Source: Erinaceus europaeus
Taxonomy: Eukaryota; Chordata; Mammalia; Eulipotyphla; Erinaceidae
NCBI RefSeq assembly: GCF_950295315.1
Contig: NC_080168.1
Span: forward strand, 73,636,553-73,700,552
DNA: 64,000 bases
Reading direction: 5' to 3'
Shown piece by piece: positions 52,226 to 63,061 of this stretch; the first letter of the stretch is position 1, and every line of letters starts with the position of its first letter. The notes under the pieces were generated by a model. It was not told where the DNA came from. It searched no databases and saw only the letters and a list, made by a program, of their open reading frames with translations. Both the position numbers and the translations under genes were made by a program.

Positions 52226-52610
52226 CTAAAGCAAAGAAGGAAGGAAAGAAGGAGGGAAAGAAAGGAAGAAGGAAGGGACACAAGAGCTAGCAAATAGCAA
52301 AGAAACATGTCCCATAACAGTGTAGATGACCCCTTTAGCTGTGAGCCGTTGTAGGTGGCTAGCAGTTGAAGAGGAGGAGGCAGGGTAAGGAACATACAAG
52401 TTTGGTTTTTCCTGCTAAAAACAGCAGAGATTCTAGGTCAGATCATGCAAGTGTAGTGAGATTGTGTGGGATGTGGGTTGTAACAGAGAACACAGACACA
52501 AAAATGAGTGGACGAGGCAAAGTAGATATGAAGATGACAGATCTACACTGAGAATTATATTCTTTTCTTCTGTGGGCCCAACTACACCTCAACCCCTAAA
52601 GTCTTTGTAA
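52226..52610. other. Unique sequence with short GGAA repeat
   Basis: A short imperfect (GGAA)n lies at about 52236-52275. Nothing else recognised. Confidence 0.4.
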
Positions 52611-52611
52611 T

Positions 52612-52814
52612 TTTTAAAATTATTTTTATTTATTTATTTTATAGAGACAGTCAGAAGTCAAGTGGGTAGGGGGGATAGAAAGGGAGAAAGACAGAGAGAC
52701 ACTTGCAGCCCTGCTTCATCACTAATGAAGCTTCCTCTCCTGGTGGGGACCAGGGGCTTGAACGTTGCACACTGAAATATGTGTGCTTAACCAGGCGTAC
52801 CACTGCCTGGCCCA
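52612..52814 (-). mobile_element. SINE-B, minus
   Basis: TATTTATTTATTTTATAGAGAC, CACTAATGAAGCTTCC, GGGGCTTGAACG and AACCAGGCGTACCACTGCC are in reverse order. Confidence 0.85.
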
Positions 52815-53269
52815 TGGTCCCTAAAATCTTAAATGGAACAGAAACATTGAAACTGTCACTGAGGGGCAAATCATGATGGGACAGGGCCTGTCAGGAGGAC
52901 AGGATGTGGCAGGAAGTGATTTCATGGAAGAACGAGAGAGAGGTGAATGAGAACATTTCTTAGCCAGAAATTGCCTGAAAGGCCCAGAATGCTAAGCTTC
53001 TGGGGAGCCCCCAGGTACACATCATCTTGACCCAGGTAGATCTCAATGGGCTAGGATTGAAAGACATCTGCTGACTCAGTGTGAGATTTCCTATCTTAAA
53101 GTGGTCTGTGTTGTCCATTCCCAGCCATGACTAACATGTAAGCAGGGCATGAGAGTGTGGACCAGCCCCTCTGTCTGTATACCTTTGTCTGGGAGGCTGG
53201 TATTTGCTGTTTGTCTCTCTGTAGCACACATTTGGACGTAGTAATAGGGCAATAAGTGGCTTGGGGGAG
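52815..53269. other. Unique sequence, nothing recognised
   Basis: No repeat or coding signal recognised. Confidence 0.4.
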
Positions 53270-53487
53270 AGAGGACTGAACCTGGGAGAAAAAGTGGGCA
53301 ATTATGTACAAATCTAGACAGATAGCTGTAGTGATGATAGTTAGCCCATGTCTGCAACCTTGGGAGAACCACAGTGGTTTGTAGTGGAGGGATGGGGGAT
53401 TCAGAACTCTGGTGATGGGAACAGTATGGAATTATACCTCTGTTAACATGTAACTTTGTAAATCGATATTAAATCACTAATTAAAGG
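53270..53487 (+). mobile_element. Old L1 3' UTR end
   Basis: ATTCAGAACTCTGGTGATGGG, GGAATTATACCTCTGTTAAC and TATTAAATCACTAATTAAA match the 3' terminus of the older long-type UTR in plus orientation. Confidence 0.65.
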
Positions 53488-53889
53488 GGGGGCATGGAAG
53501 AGGCCAGACCATGGTGCATCTGGTTGAATACACATGCCATCTTACACAAGGACCTGATGACAGAGGTGTGCACATGTGTCCCTAGCAAAGCCAGATCTCT
53601 CGTTCTGTATGCATTCTCCTGCCCCCAAGTTCTGCCCTGCCAGATGCAGTTCTACTGACTGATTTGACCGTGGACAGGATGCCTCAGTTTCTCTCTACAT
53701 GAGCAGGTCTCCAGTGTTCACCTCTCACTTCTGAATGGGGAGCCTTGACAGGTCTCAAACCAGTCACTTACTCTAGCAAATCCAATGTGTAAAAATAAAG
53801 TGGGAAATATTCCTTTGGGAAAGGCTGGTAACACAATTGAGACCTTTTTATGATGGTGTCAGAAATGGGAGTAAGTGTAGCAGACTCTT
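53488..53889. other. Unique sequence, nothing recognised
   Basis: No repeat or coding signal recognised. Confidence 0.4.
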
Positions 53890-54760
53890 AAAATAATTTT
53901 TTGATTTATTAATGGTTTACAAGATTGATTCCAGGAGTATAACTTCACATCAAACCTACCACCAAGGTTTTGTGCCCACACCACCAAATACCTTCTTGTA
54001 TACCTTCTTTCTAACCAAAGATAATCATCATAGTTCTCATATGGTCTTACAGAAAGTTTGGTCACTCTATTTTTTTTTTTGTAATTTTTATTTATAAAAT
54101 GGAAACACTGACAAGACCATAGGATAAGAGGGGTACAATTCCACACAGTTCCCACCACCAGAACTCCATATTCCATCTCCTTCCCTGATAGTTTTCCTAT
54201 TCTTTAACCCTCTGGGAGTATGGACCCAGGGTTATTATGAGGTGCCTCCCTGCTGAACATGGTGTTGACAGGTCAATCCATACTCCCAGCCTGTCTCTCT
54301 CTTTCCCTAGTGGGGCAGGGCTCTGGAGAAGTGGGGCTCCAGGACATGTTCGTGGGGTCATCTGCCCAGAGGAGTCCAGTTGGCATCATGGTAGCATCTG
54401 AAACCTGGTGGCTGAAAAAAGAGTTAACATATAGAACCAAACAAATTGTTGAGTAATCATGAACCTAAAGCCAAGAATATTGCGTATGAAGATTTGGGGT
54501 CTCTGTTTTGACTTTACTAGTTTTTGCCTGAGCCTGACCTCTGATATGCAGTTGGGCCCAAGTTATTGTCTGGGGAGATGATGTCATGGTCACTCTATTT
54601 TTATTTGCTAGTTCACGAGTTTCAATTCCATATATACCACATATGAGAAAAACTATTAGTTGCCTTTCATTTAGCTTCTGTACTTCACTAAACATAATCA
54701 TCTCCAGTTCTCTCCATTTTTTCCTCAAGTATATCAGATTAAAGTCTATTCAAGTCTTTT
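53890..54760 (-). mobile_element. Old L1 3' UTR and ORF2 end, minus, interrupted
   Basis: Left part 53890-54074 (GGTTTACAAGATTGATTCC, TTAACCAAAGATAATCATC-type UTR) and right part 54603-54760 (TTCACTAAACATAATCATCTCC). They are split by the younger L1 UTR. Confidence 0.7.
54075..54586 (-). mobile_element. L1 long-type 3' UTR inserted in older L1, minus
   Basis: UTR sequence CCATAGGATAAGAGGGGTAC through GGCTGAAAAAAGAGTTAAC. The TSD is TGGTCACTCTATTTTT at 54059-54074 and 54587-54602, perfect over 16 bp. A short deletion removes part of the UTR near 54240. Confidence 0.88.
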
Positions 54761-56134
54761 TAATTGGGTTACTATTTTTGTTGTTGTTGAACTATATGAT
54801 TTATTATGGATATTTGATAGCAATATCTTGTCAGACATGTGGTGAACAGACACATGTTTTATATTATTTCTACCCCAACTGCTCCATTTGAAGACTAGAT
54901 ATGCTCCCATGAAACTACAATATCAGGAGAATAGTCAAAGGACCAACCCCTACACCCCACAAGGACCCTCTCTAGCACCCAGCTGATGACATGTCATGAG
55001 CTGGTCAATTTGGTTGCCTCAGGCAGAGAGCTAGTCCCTACAGCATGAGGTGATATTCAACAGGCGCTTCCAACTGCACTCTAGGACACAAGCAGATGTA
55101 ACTTCATTGCTTGATGGGTGGGTGAAGTGTGTGAGTGCAGGGGACTAAAACTGGCCTGGGGATGAGGGTGGAAGAGTGTTTTGCTGGTTGCTTTGTTTTC
55201 TGACAGATTAAAGTCTGGCAGGTCCTGTTCAGCTGCAAACTTCCTCTCAGGTTCTTTCTTGCGGGCTCCTCTTCCTCAGGACCTACGTCTCCTGCTTGCA
55301 TTCTCCACAGGGAGACTTCTTTCTAGATACCTGGGCCAGACATGACCACAACCACAAGAGTCCTGTTTTGAGTATTCCTTGTGGTGAGGAGCTGGACTGG
55401 CTGACACAGCGGAGCCAGTGCCCCAGGATTACACTGGTTGACCATGTTGGTCAACTGAAAAGCTCCTTAAAATATCCCTGGGGGCATGTTTTCATTTTGT
55501 ATTGTTGTTAAAAAGATAAATATTCAAAAAAAAAACAAAACCAAATCCTGATGTCAGATAAGAACTCCTCTATGGCTTTTATAAAACTGGATTTGTTGCA
55601 AGTCTGAAAAAAAAATTAGTTAAAAGACTAGAAATTACAGTTACAAAAATATCTCCACTAATAGTTGACTGTCTGGCTTGAGTGAGTTTAACTTGAAGGT
55701 GTGGTGGCTCTGGAAATTTATCATGACTCACTACATAATAACTGGCTGCACTATCAGGCATCAGCCCCCACACAATTTTCCAGCCCTGAACTTGAAATGT
55801 TTTATGCAACATGAAAATAATACAGTCTCCTGTTTTATTCAAGGGATGAGGTGGGCACCACCTTCGCCTTTGCTGAAGAGCTACGGATGTGAGATTTCCT
55901 ACCAAACGGAAATGTTTTGAGGAGACATCTTGTTTTTTTTTAGTTGGAAAATGCAAATCTCTAAGAACAAAATCATGGAAACACTGTCTATAGATCACTT
56001 TCCTCCGTTGTGGGTTATTTGCTTGACCTTCTCTATCATCTCTCCAAATGGCCAGCTCAGCCGTGGAGATCATAATTACACATTTGGAGGGAGACTAAGC
56101 CAGCATACACAGATGGCTAGCTCCAAATGTTTTA
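54761..56134. other. Unique sequence, nothing recognised
   Basis: About 1.37 kb. A 164-codon minus open frame (55579-56073) has no recognisable domain, no flanking signals and ordinary composition, so I do not call it a gene. Confidence 0.4.
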
Positions 56135-56139
56135 TTTTC

Positions 56140-56170
<31 letters not shown>

Positions 56171-56205
56171 TTCCTTCCTTCCTTCCTTCCTTCCTTCCTT
56201 CCTTC

Positions 56206-56251
<46 letters not shown>

Positions 56252-56270
56252 CTTTTTCTTTCTCCTCTCT
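56135..56270. repeat. (CTTT)n/(CTTC)n polypyrimidine tract
   Basis: 136 nt of pure pyrimidine on plus: CTTT, then CTTC, then CTTT units. The lysine-rich minus and Ser/Phe-rich plus open frames here are artefacts. Confidence 0.95.
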
Positions 56271-56553
56271 GTCCTCTTTCTGTGACTGAAAAAAAAAAAG
56301 ACTTTCTCTTCTATTAAATCAGAGGTAGCCTCTCTTATAGAGGAGGCAGTAAGCAGGAACCTTTCTTTATACATTGGGATTGGCTTTGAAGCTCAAGTTA
56401 TTTGGATACAATTTGGAGCTGGAAAGACCATCTTTTATTATTATAAACAAGAGGAAGCTAATGTTTTCATGAAAAGCCTCCCTCCACCTGAAATGTTTTC
56501 TCATCTCCTCAGTGGCCTCTTCAGCCTTTGTGGTTCTGCTAAAATTGCTTCTA

Positions 56554-56626
56554 TTGGGTTGTCAGGAAAGTCATGAAATCTATTTTTTCTGTGCAAAAAA
56601 AAAAAAAAATGTCATGACTTTCCCAA
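56554..56626. mobile_element. Short inverted-repeat element (mariner-like MITE), second copy
   Basis: Left end TTGGGTTGTCAGGAAAGTCATGA; the right end in reverse complement reads ATTGGGAAAGTCATGACAT. The inner part has an A-run after TTTTTTCTGTGC, as in the copy at 20875, which has TTTTGCAAAACTGTG. TA lies at both edges. The right terminal repeat has lost about 7 nt. Confidence 0.65.
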
Positions 56627-56639
56627 TAGCATAATACTT

Positions 56640-58110
56640 TGACAACCCTGCTTGTCCTAGTCGTCTCTTCTTTGAGATCTATGTAGCAGTTGTAGTGTAT
56701 ATGTGCATTTTGGGTACTTGCCCACTTCTTTTTAACTTGCCATTTTTACCAAAAATTTAAGTATCATCTTTTGTTTCTCTTGAGAGGGAGATGTTTTGTT
56801 TTTGTCTTCTGTAAGGAATAACACACAGTGGGAACCACTCCAGAAATGCTTTCTGATTGATTTGCTGAGATAATTCATGTCCCTATGAACTCTCAGAGTA
56901 GACCATGGGGTGGATAGCTGCTATTTGGCACTTTCATCTCTACTGTCCTATTAAATCTTCATAAAGGAGGTAGATACTACTATGTTATTTTCAGGTAATG
57001 GAACTAACACAGAAAGTGCTTCTCTGAGGCTTCCCCAAGCCAGGAAGTGGTAGAGTCAAAGTCATTCTGACTCCCAGTCTGTACATTTGCTTTTATGCCA
57101 TCTTTACAATGAGAAGCATTAGTAGAAAGAAGGCCAATAATCAGGGATGCTGCCTTGTTCTGGGAGGGAAACCCACCAGGAGTTTTCCTGAGGAAGTCTG
57201 GGACCTACTGGACTTGCCTACAGAGGATGGCAGTGTAAGTCTCTGACTATCTGGCTTGGACCCATGATCCCAGTTGGGGCTACAGACCTGCTACGTGAGC
57301 ATCTCTCTAAGGTCTCTACTAAGTTCTGATTACTCCCTGGTTATGTTAAACAGAACCCTAGGGTTCTGATGGCCAGGGATAGGAAGAGCACCTCTGACAG
57401 AACTGTCTCTTATTTCCCTGGTTGGTGATCTTTATTTTTTGATGAGCATGTGTCCTATAAACTACCACAATGCAATGATGCAGCCTTTTATCTAGATAGA
57501 GCTTGCTGCAGTCAGAAAGGACAAGGACAACATCTGACCCGGAAGACAAGGAGGCAGCTCTGTAGAAACTGAGCATAGTGTTGGCATTCCTTGAGCCCAT
57601 GTAGGGTGTGAGAGACTCCTGTTATAATCTGCACATTCCTATTCATGGCACACCTGGGCAGCTGTGCACCCACAATGCTGTTGAATGTGCTTTCCTGGGT
57701 AGGACTCTGCCCAACTGTAACAGTGAGTGTTGATGCCTAGTACAGAAGCATTATGACAAAAGAAAAGGCTTAGCTAACATGCCCTAGTGGTTTTAGATAA
57801 TTTCCCTTTGTTAGTCAATAAACCAATCTTGGGGGCTTGGGGATGGGGGGGGGAGTGTTGTGAAAAATTTCACCCATACACGACTGTTTCTCAGTGTCAA
57901 ATGTCTGTCACAAATTTTGCTTGTGGTCACCTCCAAAGCCTGCAATTTTTTTTTTTTTAAAAGCTCAGCAATTATCTCAACCAAAGTGCTATTGAGTGCA
58001 CTTTCCAGTGGTTGGTCCTCAGGATCTTTTCCCAACAATGTTTTCCTCGTGCAAAAAGCCCAAAGGAGCGTGAGTGTGGCTCCCCTGAAGCCAAGAAGTC
58101 AACTCCATGG
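56640..58110. other. Unique sequence, nothing recognised
   Basis: About 1.47 kb with only a short T-run (57945-57958) and a G-run. No repeat family or coding signal recognised. Confidence 0.4.
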
Positions 58111-58116
58111 AAAATT

Positions 58117-58316
58117 TGCATGTTGTAATTGAATTGCCAGGAATGCTCAAGACATAATTCTCCAGGCTGTGATGACCACTATTCCTGCAACCTTCCAGGC
58201 TGGCAGTAAAAATGGCAGCACACGTCCTCTATTCTGCTATGAACTGTTTATTAGACTGAACTTTCATATCATGTTCAGGGGCCCTGGATTTCAGGAAGTT
58301 GTAGTTGGCTAATTCT
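58117..58316. repeat. 200-bp direct repeat, copy 1
   Basis: Begins TGCATGTTGTAATTGAATTG and ends TAGTTGGCTAATTC. Copy 2 is 59077-59211 plus 62997-63061. The two copies differ at few positions, e.g. GCCAGGAATGCTC versus GTCAGGAACATC. They flank the L1 fragment at 58317-59076. Confidence 0.93.
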
Positions 58317-59076
58317 TTTTTTTAATTTGTTTTTTATTTAAGAAAGGATAAATTATCAAAACCATAGGGTAGCAGGGGTACAACTCCACACAATTCCCAT
58401 CACCCAATCTCCATATCCCATCCCCTCCCCTGATAGCTTTCCCATTCTCTATCCCTCTGGGAGCATGGACCCAGGGTCGTTGTGGGTTGCAGAAGGTGGA
58501 AGGTCTGGCTTCTGTAATTGCTTCCCCGCTGAACATGGACATTGACTGGTTGGTCCATACTCCCAGTCTGCCTCTCTCTTTCCCCAATAATGTGGGTCTC
58601 TGGGGAAGTGGAGCTCCAGGACACATTGGTGGGGTCTTCAGTCCAGGGAAGCCTGGCCGGCATCCTGATGGCATCTGGCACCTGGTGGCTAAAAAGAGAG
58701 TTAACATACAAAGCCAAACAAATTGTTGAGCAATCATGGACCCAAAGCTTGGAATAGTGGAGAGGAAGTGTTAGGGGGGGTTCTCACTGCAAACTCTAGT
58801 GTACTTCTGCTTTCAGGTATATATTTTGCAGTAGTTTATGGATATGTGTGAACATATGCTCTCTCTCTCACAGAACCTGGTGTATATCTAGGATTTGGGA
58901 CTTTGTTAGAAAGTGAACCACCTGGGATGGAATTAGAGAATACTGTGAAAGGAAAGGTCTCACCCAAGTAATGAAGCTGAAGGGTTGTCATTCCACATGT
59001 GAAGTCTCTGGACATAGTCTGAGCTGAAGCATGTTGAGGTGGCAATCGTTGAGTTGATTAGGTTGCGATCGGCAGA
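58317..59076 (-). mobile_element. L1 long-type 3' UTR, minus
   Basis: Starts at left with the T-rich reversed poly-A (TTTTTTTTAATTTG) and runs to GGCAGATGCA. It is closely similar to the UTR of the L1 at 59212 (GATCGGCGGATGCAATATT continues there). It contains the UTR open frame (58400-58717 and 58836-59045 on minus). Confidence 0.93.
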
Positions 59077-59211
59077 TGCATGTTGTAATTGAATTGTCAG
59101 GAACATCAAGACATAATTCTCCAGGCTGTGATGACCACTATTCCTGCAACATTCCAGGCTGGCAGTAAAACTGGCAGCACACATCCTCTATTCTGCTATG
59201 AACTGTTTATT

Positions 59212-62200
59212 TATTTATTTATTTAAGAAAGGATTAATTAACAAAACCATAGGGTAGGAGGGGTACAACTCCACACTATTCCCACCACCCAATCTCCATA
59301 ACCCACCCCCTCCCCTGATAGCTTTCCCATTCTCTATCTCTCTGGGAGCATGGACCCAGGGTCATTGAGGGTTGCAGAAGGTTGAAGATCTGGCTTCTGT
59401 AATTGCTTCCCCGCTGAACATGGGCATTGACTGGTCGGTGCATACTCCCAGTCTGCCTCTCTCTTTCCCTAGTAGGGTGTGTCTCTGGAGAAGATGAGCT
59501 CCAGGACACATTGGTGGGGTCTTCAATCCAGGGAAGCCTGGCCAGCATCCTGGTGGCATCTGGAACCTGGTGACTGAAAAGAGAGTTAACATACAAAGCC
59601 AAACAAATTGTTGAGCAATCATGGACCCAAAGCCTGGAATAGTGGAGAGGAAGTGTTAGGGAGGTACTCACTGCAAACTCTAGTGTACTTCTGCTTTCAG
59701 GTATATATTTTGCAGTAGTTTATGGATACGTGTGAACATAAGCTCTCTCTCACAGAAACTGGTGTATATCTAGGCTATGGGACTTTGTTAGAAAGTGAAC
59801 CACCTGAGATGAAATTAGAGTGTACTCTAAAAAGGTCTCACCCGAGTAATGAAGCTGAAGGGTTGTCATTCCACATGTGAAGTCTCTGGACACAGTCTGA
59901 GGTGAAGCATGTTGAGGTGGCAATCGTTGCATTGGTTAGGTTGTGATCGGCGGATGCAATATTATTTGGTATGGATTGGGAGAGGCATAGGGGAAAGTGG
60001 GCACTATCCAAGGGTTCCAGGATTGGGGGAAGTAGGGGCTCTATAGTGGAGATGTGAAGTTCCTGCTGTAATTTGGTCGGGTCCTGCTTTTAGTTTCCCT
60101 TTCAGATCTTCTTAGTTAACTGCTGTTGATGAGTGGGATCATCCCATACTCATCTTTATCTTTCTGACTTAGCTCACTTAACATAATTCCTTCTAGCTCT
60201 GTCCAAGATGGGTCAGAGAAGGTGGGTTCATTGTTCTTGATAGCAGCATAATATTCCATTGTGTATATATACCACAGCTTTCTCAGCCACTCATCTGTTG
60301 TTGGGCACCTGGGTTGCTTCCAGGTTTTAGCTATTATGAATTGTGCTGCTGTGAACATAGGAGTACACACCTCTTTTTGGTTGGGTGTTATGGAGTCCTT
60401 GGGGTATAACCCCAGGAGAGGAATTGCTGGATCATATGGAATGTCCATGTCTAGCCTTGTGAGAGTTTTCCAGACTGCTCTCCACAGAGGCTGTACCAAT
60501 TTACATTCCCACCAGCAATGTAAAAGGGTTCCTCTGTCCCCACATCCTCTCCAGCATTTGTTGCTGCTGTCCATTCTTACAGGAGTGAGGTGGTATCTTA
60601 GTGTTGTCTTAATTTACATTTCTCTGACAATCAGTGACCTAGAGCAGTTTTTCATATGTTTGTTAGCCTTTTGGATCTCCTCTGAGGTGAATGTTTTGTT
60701 CATATCCTCTGCCCATTTTTGGATGGGGTCATTTGCTTTTTTGTTACTAAGTTTGCTGAGCTCTTTATGTATTTTGGTGATTAGTTTCTTGTCTGATGTC
60801 TGGCATGTGAAGATCTTCTCCCATTCTGTAAAGGGTCTCTCTGTTTGTTTAATAGTTTCTTTGGATGTGCAGAAGCTTTTCAATTTGATGTAGTCCCATT
60901 GGTTTGTTTCTGCTTTAGTCTTCCTTGCAATTGGGTTTGATTCATCAAAGATGTCCTTGAGGTGTACATGGGAAAGTGTTTTACGAATGTTTTCCTCTAA
61001 GTATTTGATTGTTTCTGGTCTGACATCTAGGTCTTTGATCCATTTGGAGTTGATTTTTATTTCTGGTGAGATAAAGTGGTTCAATTTTATTCTTCTGCAT
61101 GTTACAACCCAGTTTTCCCAGCACCATTTATTGAAGAGAGCCTCCTTTTTCCATTTAATCCTTTGGGCCCCCTTATCAAAGATTAGATGTCCATAGGTGT
61201 GGGGATTTATTTCTGGGCTTTCAATTCTGTTCCACTGGTCTGTGTGCCTATTTTTGTTCCAGTACCATGCTGTTTTGATGATGATGGCTTTATAATATAG
61301 TTTAAGGTCTGGGAGTGTGATGCCTCCATTTCTGTTTCTTTTCCTCAAGATGGTTTTGGCAATTCTAGGTGTTTTCAGGTTCCAGATAAATGATTGTAGT
61401 GTTTGGTCTATTCTCTTAAAGAAGCTTGGTGGAACTTTCATGGGTATTGGGTTAAATTTGTATATGGCTCTGGGAAGAATATTCATTTTGATGATATTTA
61501 TTCTTCCAATCCATGAGCATGGGATATCTTTCCATTTCTTGGTATCAGTTTCTATTTCCTTGATTAGCGACTCATAGTTTTCAGTATACAAGTCTTTCAC
61601 TTCTTTGGTCAACTTTATTCCTAGGTATTTGATTGATTTTGCTGAAACAGTAAATGGGAGTGATTTCTGGATGTCTTCTTCAGATTTAGTGTTTGCATAA
61701 AGAAATGCCACTGATATTTGTACATTGATTTTGTAGCCTGATACCTTGCTATATTGGCTAATAACTTCCAGTAATTTTCTGCTGGATTCTTTAGGTCTTT
61801 CTATGTATACTATCATATCATCTGCAAATAGTGAGAGCTTGACTTCTTCCCTTCCAATCTGTATTCCTTTGATTTCTTTCTCTTGCCTGATTGCTATGCC
61901 AAGAACTTCCAATACTATGTTGAAGAGTAGCGGTGACAGTGGACAGCCCTGTCTAGTCCCCGATCTGAGGGGGAATGCTTTCAGCTTCTGTCCATTGAGT
62001 ATGATGTTGGCTGTAGGCTTGCTATATATAGACTCCACTATCTTGAGGAATTTTCCATCTATTCCCATTTTTTGTAGAGTTTTGAGCATGAATGGGTGTT
62101 GGATCTTGTCAAAGGCTTTCTCTGCATCTATTGAGATAATCATGTGGTTTTTGGCTTTGCTGTTATTGATGTGGTGAATGACATTGATTGACTTACGGAT

Positions 62201-62980
62201 GTTGAACCAGCCTTGCATTCCTGGGATGAATCCCACTTGGTCGTGATGAACAATCTTTTTGATATGTTGCTGTATCCGGTTGGCCAAGATCTTGTTTAAT
62301 ATTTTGGCATCTATGTTCATCAGAGATATTGGTCTGTAGTTTTCCTTTTTTGTTCTGTCCCTATCAGCTTTTGGTATCAGGGTGATGTTGGCTTCATAGA
62401 AGGTGGAAGGGAGTATTCCTGTTTCTTCAATCTTATGGAATAGCTTAAGAAGTATGGGTATTAACTGTTTCCTGAAAGTTTTGTAGAATTCGTTTGTGAA
62501 GCCATCTGGTCCAGGACTTTTGTTGTTGGGGAGATTCTTAATAACAGTTTCAATTTCTTTGTCTGTGATTGGTGCATTTAGATTTTGTAGTTCTTCTTGG
62601 TTCAGTTTTGGAAGGGCATATGTTTCTAGGAATTGTTCCATTTCTTCCAGATTCTCTAGCTTAGTGACGTATAGTTCTTTATAGAAGTTTCGCAGGATTC
62701 TCTGGATTTTTGTGGTGTCAGTTGTGATATCTCCTCCATCGTTTACAATTCTATTAATTTGAGTATTCTCTCTTTTTTGTTTGGTGAGTCTGGCTAGGGG
62801 TTTGTCAATTTTGTTTAATCTTTTAAAGAACCAACATTTGGCTTCATTGATCTTTTGTATGGTTCTTTTATTTTTGATGTTGTTTATTTCTGCTCGAACT
62901 TTAGTGATTTCTGTCCTTCTGGTTGCTTTAGGGTTCCTTTGTTCCTCTTCCTCTAAGTCCTTGAGGTGTGCAGTAAGGTC
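59212..62980 (-). mobile_element. 5'-truncated L1, long-type 3' UTR, minus, 3.77 kb
   Basis: The A-rich end lies at left (59212-59225), then 3' UTR to about 60115, then ORF2 to the truncated end at 62980. The perfect 16-bp TSD is CTATGAACTGTTTATT (59196-59211 and 62981-62996). It is the least decayed L1 in the window. Confidence 0.97.
60116..62980 (-). pseudogene. L1 ORF2, three-quarters length, one internal stop
   Basis: On minus the frame is open from the 5' truncation at 62980, with one interruption: a TAA at 60614-60616 where other copies have a CAA glutamine codon. Reading continues in the same frame to the normal end at 60116, about 955 codons in total. Motifs in order are [50 protein letters not shown] (RT catalytic acids), [11 protein letters not shown] and the C-terminal cysteine-rich CWRGCG followed by HCWWEC, then [11 protein letters not shown]. 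The endonuclease domain and ORF1 are absent, so it cannot be autonomous. ORF2p is the target-primed reverse transcriptase of L1; how well this copy would work is inference. Confidence 0.95.
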
Positions 62981-63061
62981 CTATGAACTGTTTATTACAC
63001 TGAACTTTCATATCGTGTTCAGGTGCCCTGGATTTCAGGAAGTTGTAGTAGTCCAATTCTT

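Larger units (their letters stand above)
59077..63061. repeat. 200-bp direct repeat, copy 2 (split by an L1)
   Basis: The left part, 59077-59211, continues at 62997-63061 after removing the L1 and one TSD copy. The parts sum to about 200 bp, equal to copy 1. Confidence 0.92.

Noticed and set aside
55579..56073. 164-codon open frame on minus
   Set aside because: Longest frame in unique DNA, but no motif, no splice or promoter signal, and such lengths occur by chance in 64 kb.
60261..60893. 210-codon plus-strand frame, hydrophobic
   Set aside because: Antisense shadow of the L1 ORF2 C-terminal region.
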